This document shows positions 55,121 through 64,000 of a DNA stretch of 64,000 nt, piece after piece (position 1 is the first letter of the stretch; every line of letters starts with the position of its first letter). The notes beneath the pieces are model-generated. The model was not told the DNA's origin. It saw nothing but the letters and a program-made list of their open reading frames with translations, and made no database searches. The stretch lies in NCBI RefSeq assembly GCF_030068605.1, contig NZ_JASJOU010000019.1, positions 62,001-126,000 of the forward strand, given 5' to 3'. The stretch is from Xanthocytophaga agilis (GTDB lineage: Bacteria > Bacteroidota > Bacteroidia > Cytophagales > 172606-1). The position numbers and the translations under genes are program-made.

Positions 55121-55828
55121 ATGGAAAGAAAACGTATTCCTAAAACTTTAGTATTGGTTCTGTGTTTAATGGTCACTAATGTATCAGCCTATGCGCAGAA
55201 GTATTATCAGATGACATGGCGAGAGTTTTATGCTCTCCCGGAAGCTCAAAAACCGATTGATCCTAAAAATCCAGATTATGAACTAATTGATGCAGCATTC
55301 TTTCATGCCACCAATGAAGCTCGCGAAAAGGAAAAACGTAAAACTTTTCTGTACTCTGAGGTGCTGTATACAGCCGCCGATGAACATTCGGCTTCTATGA
55401 TTAGTAAAAACTACTATGCACACGAAGATCGTACAGACAAAAAGCGTTACCTGCCTGGTCAGCGCATAACACTAGCTGGTGGAAAATTTATGGCAACAGC
55501 CGAAAATATTGCGCAATATGAGGTAATTGCTACACCAGGACAGTATTGCCCCCGCAAACAAAGCAATGGAGAATACCGATATTTTGACTGCAATACAGAC
55601 AAGGTATATCCTGCCCATACAGCTGTCTCTTTTGCACAGAAGGTGGTAAAAGGCTGGATGAACTCTCCAGGTCACCGACGTAACATTCTCAATAATGATT
55701 ATCAATATATGGCTTGTGCTATTCAGATTATAAAAAATCCCTATAAGTCAGAGAATACACCTTTTGCCAGAATAACTCAGAACTTTGGTGGAGGGATCAT
55801 GCCATCCAGCCAGGCTTCTACTAAATAA
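55121..55828 (+). CDS. CAP/SCP-domain exported protein
   Basis: A 235-residue exported protein with signal peptide ending near VSAYAQ. The CAP (CRISP/antigen 5/PR-1) domain shows LYTAADEHSASMISKNYYAHEDR, ATAENIAQYE, VVKGWMNSPGHRRNILNN and YMACAIQI, giving the two His and two Glu/acidic residues of the CAP cavity. Bacterial CAP proteins are of uncertain activity, some being proteases or lipid binders. It may be co-transcribed with the coiled-coil gene upstream. Confidence 0.88.
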   Translation: MERKRIPKTLVLVLCLMVTNVSAYAQKYYQMTWREFYALPEAQKPIDPKNPDYELIDAAFFHATNEAREKEKRKTFLYSEVLYTAADEHSASMISKNYYAHEDRTDKKRYLPGQRITLAGGKFMATAENIAQYEVIATPGQYCPRKQSNGEYRYFDCNTDKVYPAHTAVSFAQKVVKGWMNSPGHRRNILNNDYQYMACAIQIIKNPYKSENTPFARITQNFGGGIMPSSQASTK

Positions 55829-55837
55829 AACACTCTC

Positions 55838-55871
55838 ACCGTCAGAAAGATACAAGTACCTTTCTGACGGT
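55838..55871 (+). terminator. Hairpin after the CAP gene
   Basis: A perfect 12-base-pair stem (ACCGTCAGAAAG and its complement) with a 10-base loop lies 9 bases after the stop codon, without a clear T-tract behind it. Confidence 0.65.
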
Positions 55872-55944
55872 CATGAGATATAAAGACCCCTACATTCTTT
55901 GACTTGGCTAACCCAAATGTTGTGAAACACAATCTGTATTCCGT

Positions 55945-56412
55945 ATGAGAATTGAGAATTGCACCATTGATGACTTTAATCAAATAACCCGTGATATTAT
56001 TGATTTTTGGGGAAGTGATAGAACGTTGTCGATGCATCATCCATACTTAGTGTATGAATTTGGGAATACTGCGTTTGTGATTAGAGATAGTGGGGTTGTA
56101 ATCGCCTATCTTTTCGGTTTTTTCTCACAAACAGAAAGTGTTGGATATGTGCATTTGATTGGTGTTCGGGAACACTATCAAAAGCAAGGGTTAGGTGAGT
56201 TGTTGTATGATAATTTTATACAACTATCTAGATCCAAAGGAATACAAAAGCTAAAGGCTGTAACAACACCAACAAATACCAAATCAATTAACTTCCATCA
56301 GAAGAAAATCGGAATGACATTGCTTGGCTTACCCAACCCGGAAGGAATCAATGTAATTCGGGGTTATTCCGGACCTGACAAAGAAACAGTTGTATTTGAA
56401 AAAATACTATAA
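55945..56412 (+). CDS. GNAT-family N-acetyltransferase
   Basis: A 155-residue cytoplasmic acetyltransferase. The order of the GNAT fold is visible: RIENCTIDDFNQIT (strand 1 and helix 1), FVIRDSGVVIAYLFGF (strands 2-3), VGYVHLIGVREHYQKQGLGELLYDNF with the acetyl-CoA pyrophosphate loop QKQGLGE, and TNTKSINFHQKKIGM. Substrate is unknown. It is a single gene. Confidence 0.88.
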   Translation: MRIENCTIDDFNQITRDIIDFWGSDRTLSMHHPYLVYEFGNTAFVIRDSGVVIAYLFGFFSQTESVGYVHLIGVREHYQKQGLGELLYDNFIQLSRSKGIQKLKAVTTPTNTKSINFHQKKIGMTLLGLPNPEGINVIRGYSGPDKETVVFEKIL

Positions 56413-56461
56413 ATAGGTTGATTACCTTAAATCCAGGTTTAGTAGAAATATGCCCTAACAT

Positions 56462-57235
56462 CTACCAGGTAAGGTCCTTTTTATCCAGAAACGCAGCAAT
56501 ACCTTTCTGACAATCTTCAGACGCACGTGCATGAGCATTGGCTTCTGCTGCATAGGTCATCGCATCAGCCAGTGTTTTTTGCCGGATGTCCGCCAGTAGT
56601 TTTTTAGTCCATGCCATGGATTGAGCAGAGTTTTGCTGACACAGTTGTTCGGCCAATCCCATAATCTCGCTATCTAGCACATCAGGCTCTGTGACAAAGT
56701 TAATGAGTCCATACTCCTGAGCCTGTGAAGCGGGAATCAGATTGCCGGAAAGTAATAGTTCACGGGCTTTGCCATCTCCAATCTTGTTAGCCAGAAAATA
56801 GCTTACAATGGCGGGAATAAAGCCAATTTTCACCTCTGTATACCCAAACCTGGCTTCTGGTACACTAAAAGAAAAGTCACATACAGTTGCAAGTCCACAT
56901 CCGCCTGCAATAGCATGTCCCTGAATCCGGGCAATTACCACTTTTGGCATTGTATAAATCAACTCAAACAGTTGAGCTAGTTGTCGGGAATCTTCCAGAT
57001 TTTCTTCATAGGTGTTGGTTTGCAATTGCTGCAAATATTCCAGATCTGCCCCAGCACAAAACACTGGGCCATTTGCTTGGAGGATAATCACTTTTACATT
57101 CTGGTCCTCAACTGCCTTGGTAAGTAATTCGGTTAATTCCTTTACAACTATATGATTGAGTGCATTGCGTTTTTCAGGTCTATTGAGTGTTACCAATGCA
57201 ATACGGTTCATAACAGCATATTCAGTCCAGCTCAT
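56462..57235 (-). CDS. Enoyl-CoA hydratase/isomerase family protein
   Basis: A 257-residue crotonase-fold enzyme. The CoA-binding LNRPEKRNAL, GPVFCAGADLEYLQ and HAIAGGCGLATVCDFSF motifs are complete, including the oxyanion-hole Gly-Gly; VKIGFIPAIVSYFL is the usual catalytic-Glu region, here with no obvious Glu in the second position, so hydratase against isomerase activity is uncertain. It resembles methylglutaconyl-CoA hydratases of Bacteroidota. It is a single gene divergent from the metal-efflux operon. Confidence 0.85.
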   Translation of the reverse strand: MSWTEYAVMNRIALVTLNRPEKRNALNHIVVKELTELLTKAVEDQNVKVIILQANGPVFCAGADLEYLQQLQTNTYEENLEDSRQLAQLFELIYTMPKVVIARIQGHAIAGGCGLATVCDFSFSVPEARFGYTEVKIGFIPAIVSYFLANKIGDGKARELLLSGNLIPASQAQEYGLINFVTEPDVLDSEIMGLAEQLCQQNSAQSMAWTKKLLADIRQKTLADAMTYAAEANAHARASEDCQKGIAAFLDKKDLTW

Positions 57236-57335
57236 TCTAGTTCAAATTAGTCATATTCTAAATTGAAAGGAAGAATTGAAAAAATCAAAAAAAAGTGCGT
57301 TTTTTACGGGATAAAAGTCTGAGACTATTTTTTCT

Positions 57336-57728
57336 ATGAAATCAGGCATTGCACTTCTTCTCTCTTTTGTATTTTTCGCCGGTAGCCTGTTTCCGTTTAC
57401 CGACGTCGAGGAAGCGTTTAAGATACCGAATTTGATTTCCCACTACTTTGAACATACAGAATCCACAACCAAGGACTTAAGCGTCTGGGAATTTCTGCAG
57501 CTGCACTATGGGTTAAATTCATCACATGCCAAAAGCCACCACACAGAGACTGACCACAGTCTGCCAATGTTTCATTCGCATTGTATAGGGCTGACATTTG
57601 TGATGCCACGTTTTCTTACTTTTCCCAGAATTCACCCCATAGCATTAACCCAATTTACGTATTCTTTCTATCAGAATACCTACGCGTATCTGTTTTCTAT
57701 CTCATTTCTCCGCCCTCCCCGGTACTAG
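57336..57728 (+). CDS. His-rich exported protein upstream of a metal-efflux operon
   Basis: A 130-residue protein with a signal-like start (MKSGIALLLSFVFFAGSLF). A His/Glu/Ser-rich middle (YFEHTEST, SSHAKSHHTETDHSLPMFHSH) has about ten His in 60 residues, and the C-terminus has several aromatic residues. The position 187 bases upstream of the CzcA-like gene and the His pattern suggest a periplasmic metal-binding accessory protein. No family name can be given with confidence. Confidence 0.7.
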   Translation: MKSGIALLLSFVFFAGSLFPFTDVEEAFKIPNLISHYFEHTESTTKDLSVWEFLQLHYGLNSSHAKSHHTETDHSLPMFHSHCIGLTFVMPRFLTFPRIHPIALTQFTYSFYQNTYAYLFSISFLRPPRY

Positions 57729-57914
57729 AAACACATATCTTTTTTGTATCCGTCTTATTTTCAGACACACTATTTGCTTCATCTTAGTCAAATCAGTTCT
57801 GTGCAGGCAATTACGTATCTACACAAATCTGATCAACTATATGGCCTTCGTATGCTTCTGAACTTTGCAGGATACAGTCCTACCTTTAGTACACTATTCT
57901 AAATCATTCTTCTA

Positions 57915-60900
57915 ATGTTAGACAAAATCATTCATTTTTCCATACATAACAAACTCATCATTGGACTGCTGACATTAGTACTGATCATCTGGGGTGGATG
58001 GTCACTTACACAGCTTCCGATTGATGCCGTACCGGATATTACCAGCAATCAGGTACAGATTATAACCCGAACACCTTCCTTAGCAGCACAGGAAGTAGAG
58101 CGGCTCATTACGTTTCCGATAGAGCAAACAATGGCCACCATTCCGGAAATTCTTGAAATCCGCTCTTTTTCACGTTTTGGGCTATCCGTTGTAACCATTG
58201 TCTTTCAGGAACAGACCGACATTTACTGGGCACGACAACAGGTATTTGAACGATTACAACAAGCCAAAAATGACATACCTGGAGGTGTAGGTGCACCTGA
58301 ACTCGGACCTGTAACTACAGGGCTTGGGGAAATCTACCAATATACCATACATCCCAAAAAAGGCTATGAGAAGATGTATACGCCTATGGAACTACGTACT
58401 ATTCAGGACTGGATTATACGCAGACAGCTATTGGGTACGGAGGGAGTAGCCGAAGTAAGTAGTTTTGGCGGTTATTTAAAACAATATGAAATAGCTCTTG
58501 ACCCTAACCTACTAAACAGTTATCATCTAAGCATTAACGATGTTTTTACTGCCTTAGAAAAAAACAATCAGAACACCGGAGGAGCGTATATTGATAAAAA
58601 GCCTAATGCTTATTTTATCCGAAGCGAAGGTCTCATAGGCGATACCACCGACATCAAGAAGATAGTAATAAAGCAGAATGGGAATGGCATTCCGGTACTG
58701 ATTGGAAATATCGGCAGGGTCACTTACGGACATGCTACCCGGTACGGTGCTATGACCTATAATGATCAAGGGGAAGTAGTAGGAGCTATTGTGATGATGT
58801 TAAAAGGAGAAAACTCATCTAAAGTCATCAATAATGTAAAAACGAGGATTGCACAAATCCAGAAAACGCTTCCAAAAGGACTGGTTATAGATGCCTATCT
58901 GGATCGTACCCGACTAGTCAACAATGCCATCAGTACAGTAGAGCAGAACCTGCTGGAAGGTGCACTGATTGTGATTTTTGTGCTGGTTATTATGCTGGGT
59001 AACCTACGAGCAGGACTGGTTGTCGCTTCTGTTATTCCACTGGCAATGCTCTTCGCTGTTTCTATGATGCATCTGTTTGGGGTGTCAGGCAACCTGATGA
59101 GTCTGGGAGCTATTGACTTTGGATTAATTGTCGATGGGGCTGTGATTATTGTCGAAGCCACTTTACATCATATAGTTCAGCAAAAATACAGCCATAGGCT
59201 TTCTCAGGAGGAGATGGATCGGGAAGTATATCAGGCTGCCATTAAAATCCGCAGTTCAGCGGCCTTTGGAGAAATTATTATCCTGATTGTATACCTGCCT
59301 ATTCTAACACTGACAGGTATTGAAGGTAAAATGTTCAGACCTATGGCTCAGGTAGTATCATTTGCTATTCTGGGAGCTTTTATTCTTAGCCTCACCTATG
59401 TGCCTATGGTATCGGCTTTATGGCTCAGTAAAAATAGCGGACACACCAAGCCCACCCTTGCTGACAGGTTAATGAAATATCTTCATCGCGTATATACTCC
59501 AGTACTTCATTTCGCCCTTAGCCGAAAAAAGCTCATATTAGGTATTTCAGTTATAGCGTTAGTCGTTTCTCTATTTTTATTTACTACACTGGGAGGGGAA
59601 TTTATTCCTACACTTGAGGAAGGTGACTTTGCTGTAGAAACAAGGCTGGTAACAGGTAGCTCAGTGTCACAAACTATTGAAACAGCTCAAAAGGCTGCTG
59701 CTATCTTGTTAAAAAAATTTCCGGAAATCAAAGAAGTGGTCGGCAAAGTAGGATCTTCTGAAGTTCCCACAGATCCAATGCCTATTGAATCCTGTGATCT
59801 GATGATTATCCTCAAAGATAAATCCGAATGGGTCAGCGCATCCAATCGCGAAGAATTGGCTCAGAAAATGCAGGAAGCACTCAGTGCACTTCCAGGTGTT
59901 TCTTTTGGATTCCAGCAACCTATTCAGATGCGGTTTAATGAATTGGCAACTGGTGCCCGACAGGATGTGGTTTTAAAGATTTATGGAGAGGACCTCAATA
60001 CACTGGCAGAACAAGCAAAAGTACTAGGTAAGCTGATTCGAAAAGTACAGGGAGCTGAGGATCTTTATATTGAACAGATTACAGGACTACCACAGATTGT
60101 AGTGAACTATAACCGGGATAAGATTGCAGAGTATGGTCTTGCCATTGAAGACATAAATAAAGTCATACGGGCAGGATTTGCAGGGGAATCAGCCGGATTA
60201 GTCTTTGAAGGAGAACGTAGATTTGACCTTATGGTACGTCTGGAACAAGGCAAACGGCAATCTATAGAAGATGTAACAAACCTGTATATTTCCACTCCTG
60301 ATGGCAATCAGATTCCGTTATCACAGGTAGCTACGGTAGAATTAAAAAACGGACCGAATCAGATCCAACGAGACAATGCCCAAAGACGAATTACTGTCGG
60401 TTTTAATGTTCGTAACCGAGATGTACAGAGTATAGTACAAGAAATACAAGATCGGATTGAAAGGGAAATTAAACTTCCTACAGGCTATTATGTGACCTAT
60501 GGTGGTACATTTGAAAACCTTCTGGAAGCACGCCAACGGTTGTCAGTAGCGGTTCCGGTAGCATTGGCTCTTATCTTTATTCTGCTCTATTTCACCTTCA
60601 GCTCCATTATGCAAAGCATTCTGATATTCACAGCTATTCCCCTTTCAGCTATAGGCGGCATTGTAGCTCTCTGGTTACGCAATATGCCTTTCAGTATATC
60701 AGCAGGCATTGGATTTATTGCATTGTTTGGTGTGGCAGTTTTAAATGGTATTGTCTTATTGGGAGAATTTAACCGGTTAAAACAAAATGGCCTTACCAAC
60801 CTGCAGGATATTATTCTTCAGGGAACAGAAACCCGGCTTCGCCCCGTACTCATGACTGCCCTAGTAGCCTCATTGGGCTTTTTACCGATGGCTCTTTCGC

Positions 60901-62411
60901 AAGGAGCCGGAGGAGAAGTACAGAAGCCTCTTGCCACAGTTGTTATTGGTGGACTGGTGTCTTCTACCTTGCTTACATTGCTGGTATTACCTGTATTGTA
61001 TATGCTTTTCGAAAAGTCAGGAAATATAACAGAGCATAATCTGCCAAACAACACCTATGACTCTTCTTCTGAAGATAAACATGATTATGAAAGTCCATCT
61101 TCAATTCGAAAAATACTGGCAGTGAACTGGCCCAAATCAGGCTTACGTCCATCTGTTCGTTTTTGGCCTTTTGTTTTTGTAATGTTTTTGATCAGTATTC
61201 TGGTTTATCAGACAGGTAATGCACAAACGTCTCCTATGTCTCTCAGTCTGGAAAAGGCTATCATGTTAGCTCTGCAAAATAACCTGGAGGTACAGTCAGG
61301 ACTTTATGAAATAGATGCGCAGAAAATGTTGCAACGTACAGCATCCGATATTGGCAAAACCAACATCAACTGGATGGGAGGCCAATACAACAGCGTTAAC
61401 TTTGACAATAGCTTTACGATCAGCCAAAACATCCCCTTCCCTTTCCTATTGAGTCGGAGAGCCAACTACCAGGAAGCCCAAACCCAAACGGTGGAAAGAA
61501 GACTGGCTGTGACACAAAATGCGTTGGTACATCAGGTAAAATCAACATACGAGTTGTTGGTACTAGCCAAAGCCCGGCATCGGTTGTATCAGGAACAAGA
61601 TAGTATATTCAGCCAGTTTGTACGTTCGGCTCAGGTCCGTTACCGTACTGGAGAAAGCACCTTCCTTGAACAATCCACTGCCGAGAGTCAGTTACAGGAA
61701 ATCCGGTTGCAACTGTCACAAAACGAATCAGATATTTTGATTGCCCAGTCCCAATTACAGACACTTCTCAATCAGACACAACCTATCACAGCAACCGACG
61801 AGGTTCTACAAAAACAAACTTTGTCTATACAACTGGCAGATACCAATGCATTGCTCCAAAATCCAATTATTCTGTATTATCACCAGCAAGTGATTACAGC
61901 CAGACAGTTTACCCGTGTAGAAAGAGCATTGGCATTACCAGATTTCACCATTGGGTATTTTAATCAGTCGCTTATTGGGACTCAGGTCATTAATGGACAG
62001 GATCGTTTTTTTAATGGCAGTAAACGTTTCCAGGGCATAGAGGCAGGAATTTCTTTGCCCTTGTGGTTTCGTCCGTTTCGGGCAAGAACACAAGCGGCAT
62101 CTCTTAGTGAAAAAATTGCTCAAACTCAGGTACAATACTATCAGAAAGTCATCGGACAGCAATGGCAACAGGCAATCCAGGAATATACCAAGTATCTGAA
62201 AAGTCTGGAATACTATGAAAAAACAGCTTTGCTTACTGCAAAACTCATTCTGGAAAATGCTCAAAAAGCATATCGGGCTGGCGAAATAGGCTATCTCGAA
62301 TATAGCCAGGGTCTGAACCGATCATTAATGATTCGTATGCAATACCTGGAAACGTTACACCGCTTCAATCAAGCTGTTATACAAATTGAATTCCTTGCTG
62401 GACAAAAATAA
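57915..62411 (+). CDS. CzcA-like heavy-metal RND pump fused to a CzcC/TolC-like outer-membrane factor
   Basis: A 1498-residue fusion. Residues 1 to about 1036 are a complete HME-RND transporter: RRQLLGTEGVAEVSSFGGY, the ion-relay motif DFGLIVDGAVIIVE with Asp401, Asp407 and Glu414 (equivalent to CzcA D402, D408, E415, pointing to Zn/Co/Cd-type divalent export), and PVLMTALVASLGFLPMA. A polar linker follows, then a hydrophobic segment at 1083-1103 (FVFVMFLISILVYQ) ending in GNA, like a signal peptide with a cleavage site. From about 1106 to 1498 an outer-membrane efflux protein (OEP) domain follows (SLEKAIMLALQNNLEVQSGL). The separate CzcC gene is absent and the adaptor is the next gene. Confidence 0.92.
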   Translation: MLDKIIHFSIHNKLIIGLLTLVLIIWGGWSLTQLPIDAVPDITSNQVQIITRTPSLAAQEVERLITFPIEQTMATIPEILEIRSFSRFGLSVVTIVFQEQTDIYWARQQVFERLQQAKNDIPGGVGAPELGPVTTGLGEIYQYTIHPKKGYEKMYTPMELRTIQDWIIRRQLLGTEGVAEVSSFGGYLKQYEIALDPNLLNSYHLSINDVFTALEKNNQNTGGAYIDKKPNAYFIRSEGLIGDTTDIKKIVIKQNGNGIPVLIGNIGRVTYGHATRYGAMTYNDQGEVVGAIVMMLKGENSSKVINNVKTRIAQIQKTLPKGLVIDAYLDRTRLVNNAISTVEQNLLEGALIVIFVLVIMLGNLRAGLVVASVIPLAMLFAVSMMHLFGVSGNLMSLGAIDFGLIVDGAVIIVEATLHHIVQQKYSHRLSQEEMDREVYQAAIKIRSSAAFGEIIILIVYLPILTLTGIEGKMFRPMAQVVSFAILGAFILSLTYVPMVSALWLSKNSGHTKPTLADRLMKYLHRVYTPVLHFALSRKKLILGISVIALVVSLFLFTTLGGEFIPTLEEGDFAVETRLVTGSSVSQTIETAQKAAAILLKKFPEIKEVVGKVGSSEVPTDPMPIESCDLMIILKDKSEWVSASNREELAQKMQEALSALPGVSFGFQQPIQMRFNELATGARQDVVLKIYGEDLNTLAEQAKVLGKLIRKVQGAEDLYIEQITGLPQIVVNYNRDKIAEYGLAIEDINKVIRAGFAGESAGLVFEGERRFDLMVRLEQGKRQSIEDVTNLYISTPDGNQIPLSQVATVELKNGPNQIQRDNAQRRITVGFNVRNRDVQSIVQEIQDRIEREIKLPTGYYVTYGGTFENLLEARQRLSVAVPVALALIFILLYFTFSSIMQSILIFTAIPLSAIGGIVALWLRNMPFSISAGIGFIALFGVAVLNGIVLLGEFNRLKQNGLTNLQDIILQGTETRLRPVLMTALVASLGFLPMALSQGAGGEVQKPLATVVIGGLVSSTLLTLLVLPVLYMLFEKSGNITEHNLPNNTYDSSSEDKHDYESPSSIRKILAVNWPKSGLRPSVRFWPFVFVMFLISILVYQTGNAQTSPMSLSLEKAIMLALQNNLEVQSGLYEIDAQKMLQRTASDIGKTNINWMGGQYNSVNFDNSFTISQNIPFPFLLSRRANYQEAQTQTVERRLAVTQNALVHQVKSTYELLVLAKARHRLYQEQDSIFSQFVRSAQVRYRTGESTFLEQSTAESQLQEIRLQLSQNESDILIAQSQLQTLLNQTQPITATDEVLQKQTLSIQLADTNALLQNPIILYYHQQVITARQFTRVERALALPDFTIGYFNQSLIGTQVINGQDRFFNGSKRFQGIEAGISLPLWFRPFRARTQAASLSEKIAQTQVQYYQKVIGQQWQQAIQEYTKYLKSLEYYEKTALLTAKLILENAQKAYRAGEIGYLEYSQGLNRSLMIRMQYLETLHRFNQAVIQIEFLAGQK

Positions 62412-62437
62412 TCACCTTCTAACTGACACTATAGTTT

Positions 62438-63646
62438 ATGTATATATATTCTTTCACATTGTTCTTAAATAGATATCATTGTTATCTATCCAGAGTAACC
62501 AAAGTAGTTAGCCTTTTTCTTTTGCTTTGTATTTTCGGATGTAGTAATAAAACCGAACCAGTTTCCGAAGAAACACCAAGTGCGGATAGTACAGATGAGA
62601 ATGTGGTTTTCCTGACAAATCTTCAATACCAAACCGCTGGTATTCAACTAGGCTCTATAACCATGCGTAACATCAGTGGTACACTCAAAGTTAATGGTAT
62701 GCTGGATGTTCCTCCACAAAATCTGGTTAGCATCTCACCACCCATGGGAGGATTTCTGAAAAGTACCCCTCTATTGCAGGGAATGCAGGTAAAAAAGGGA
62801 CAGGCCATTGCTGTGATTGAGAACCTGGATTTTATACAATTACAACAGGAATACCTGGATACGAAGAGCCAACTGGAGTTTCAGGAAGCAGAATACCAAC
62901 GTCAGCAGGAATTAAGCAAAGAAAATGTCAATGCACTAAAAACGCTACAACAGACCAAAGCACAATACCAGAGTACACTGGCTCGCTTTAAAGGATTACA
63001 GGCCAAACTGCGGTTTATTCATTTGAATCCGGAAAATGTAGGCAAAGGGTCTATTCAAAGTACTATCTCGTTACACTCTCCTATCAATGGCTTTGTCACA
63101 CAGGTTCATGGTAATTTGGGGGCTTATATCAATGCTACAGATGTTCTGTTTAAAATTGTTGACCCTGAACATCTTCATGCCGAATTGACTATTTTCGAGA
63201 AAGACATTCCCAGTATCAAGATTGGGCAGAAAGTACGGTTTGTACTGGCCAATGAGACAAAAGAACGAACAGCTACTGTTTATCTGATCCGAAAAGAGAT
63301 TGCTGAAGATCGAAGCATTGGTGTACACTGCCATCTGGACCAGGAAGACGACAATTTATTTCCGGGCACTTATCTTTCCGGCTGGCTGGAAACCAGCGCA
63401 TTGGCAGTTCCTACCTTACCTGAAGAGTCAGTGATTTTGTCAGGAGAGAAAAAGTATATCTTTATATTGAAGAAAAGGACCCAAGAAGGCGTATACTTTG
63501 AACGCAAGGAAATCCAGACTGGCAATACCGAACTATCCTATAGTGAAATCAAATCGATGACCTCTGCCGACTCTCCCAATGCTATTGTAGTAAAAGGAGC
63601 ATATGATTTATGGGCTGCCATGACTAATACAGAGGAAGAAGAATAA
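62438..63646 (+). CDS. CzcB-like periplasmic adaptor of the metal-efflux system
   Basis: A 402-residue membrane-fusion lipoprotein. The lipobox LCIFGC places the lipidated Cys at 35; the n-region is unusually long (about 22 residues). The order is barrel-sandwich GGFLKSTPLLQGMQVKKGQ (lipoyl half), a coiled-coil hairpin (QQEYLDTKSQLEFQEAEYQR), the second lipoyl half SLHSPINGFVTQVHGNLG, and beta-barrel/MP domains. It links the RND pump to the outer-membrane factor. The start is 26 bases after the fusion gene. The C-terminus is acidic (TNTEEEE). Confidence 0.92.
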   Translation: MYIYSFTLFLNRYHCYLSRVTKVVSLFLLLCIFGCSNKTEPVSEETPSADSTDENVVFLTNLQYQTAGIQLGSITMRNISGTLKVNGMLDVPPQNLVSISPPMGGFLKSTPLLQGMQVKKGQAIAVIENLDFIQLQQEYLDTKSQLEFQEAEYQRQQELSKENVNALKTLQQTKAQYQSTLARFKGLQAKLRFIHLNPENVGKGSIQSTISLHSPINGFVTQVHGNLGAYINATDVLFKIVDPEHLHAELTIFEKDIPSIKIGQKVRFVLANETKERTATVYLIRKEIAEDRSIGVHCHLDQEDDNLFPGTYLSGWLETSALAVPTLPEESVILSGEKKYIFILKKRTQEGVYFERKEIQTGNTELSYSEIKSMTSADSPNAIVVKGAYDLWAAMTNTEEEE

Positions 63647-63672
63647 AAGAGAGTACAGTCATAACTTTACAG

Positions 63673-63728
63673 TGCGCATAGTTATAGGTAAATAAGTATT
63701 TTACCCGAACTATGCGCATTATTTTTTT
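63673..63728 (+). terminator. Terminator of the metal-efflux operon
   Basis: An 11-base-pair outer stem (TGCGCATAGTT and its complement) encloses an inner stem (GGTAAA and TTTACC) and is followed by a T-run. It lies 26 bases after the adaptor stop codon. Confidence 0.88.
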
Positions 63729-63814
63729 GCGGTGAATTGTGACCAAACACAAAACTTGCGGTTTGTTCTATGCAAAAAACTTTTCTGCGGTTTATTCAAC
63801 ACATCAGCAAATTT
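63728..63814 (+). repeat. Three TGCGGT direct repeats with exact 29-base spacing
   Basis: TGCGGT occurs at 63728, 63757 and 63786. The second and third copies extend to TGCGGTTTRTTC. The region is between the metal-efflux terminator and the next start codon, so these could be binding sites for a regulator. Confidence 0.4.
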
Positions 63815-63951
63815 GAAGTAAACTCCAGGCAAAATTGTTTTTGCCCAAACAAACCAGAGAAGCTCTTCAATAGGTTGCATACGTTGAACTCAACGCATCA
63901 AACTGTTTTAAACTACACTATGCTCAACTAACAGATAAGCAAAACTGTACA

Positions 63952-64000
63952 ATGGAAAATATACCGGATGAAAATGCTTTTACTCTGGTAAGATATTTTC
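63952..64000 (+). CDS. Start of an unidentified gene (cut by window edge)
   Basis: An open frame from ATG at 63952 runs to the window end and reads MENIPDENAFTLVRYF. Sixteen residues are too few to name a family. About 220 bases of non-coding sequence with direct repeats lie upstream, which fits a gene start. Confidence 0.4.
   Translation, partial: MENIPDENAFTLVRYF

Noticed and set aside
63728-63814. CRISPR-like array
   Set aside because: Repeats are only 6-12 bases, there are three copies and no cas genes; a regulator-site array fits better.

Overview
The window looks like a chromosomal segment of a member of the Bacteroidota, most likely the order Cytophagales. The evidence is low to moderate GC content, promoters of the TAnnTTTG type instead of a sigma-70 -10 box, almost no Shine-Dalgarno sequences, and family-typical genes. 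Those genes include a DUF4290 protein, a lamin-tail protein with a FlgD/CHU_C-like C-terminus of the type exported by type IX secretion, SusC-like sequence, a PafA-type alkaline phosphatase, CtlX, an OmpA protein and TPR histidine kinases. No tRNA, rRNA, CRISPR array, phage or insertion sequence was seen. Most of it reads as ordinary core genome with short operons separated by clear hairpin terminators.

Layout. 1-4.8 kb: the start of thiL on the minus strand, diverging from a polysaccharide export operon (Wza-like lipoprotein, Wzc-like tyrosine kinase, WecB-type epimerase). 4.8-13 kb: methylmalonyl-CoA epimerase, an IscA-type protein, PcrA helicase, a small membrane protein, a TPR sensor kinase, a DUF4290 protein and MurA. 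13-19.4 kb: SDR, PhyH dioxygenase, an Omp85-like barrel, a sphingomyelin-synthase-like PAP2 protein, asd and an OmpA protein. 19.5-26.3 kb: lamin-tail secreted protein, a small unknown, a CapA-like protein, two paralogous unknown membrane proteins and gapA. 26.9-38 kb: dprA, a PafA phosphatase, a 2005-residue alpha-2-macroglobulin carrying a SusC-like N-terminal module, a DUF2252 protein and AMP nucleosidase. 38-43 kb: two GMC dehydrogenases and their small subunit, then thioredoxin. 43-53 kb: a GT39-like membrane protein, a small unknown, an arginine deiminase/CtlX pair, a second sensor kinase, a Spy-like protein and ComEC. 52-57 kb: SDR, an orphan HsdR_N-type nuclease domain, and small membrane, CAP, GNAT and enoyl-CoA hydratase proteins. 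57-64 kb: a heavy-metal efflux operon in which the RND pump and the outer-membrane factor are one polypeptide, followed by the adaptor.

Genes that appear to work together: Wza/Wzc/WecB in export of a surface polysaccharide; the two GMC flavoproteins with the small subunit as periplasmic sugar or polyol dehydrogenases; the deiminase and CtlX in arginine/citrulline breakdown; the 57-63.6 kb genes as one Zn/Co/Cd-type efflux machine; DprA and ComEC as two distant parts of a DNA uptake route.

The most unusual objects are the alpha-2-macroglobulin with a carboxypeptidase-regulatory plus TonB-plug insert at about the position of the bait region, the RND/outer-membrane-factor fusion with an internal signal-like segment, MurA with Asp in place of the fosfomycin-target Cys, and two hairpins that end at or a few bases before a start codon.
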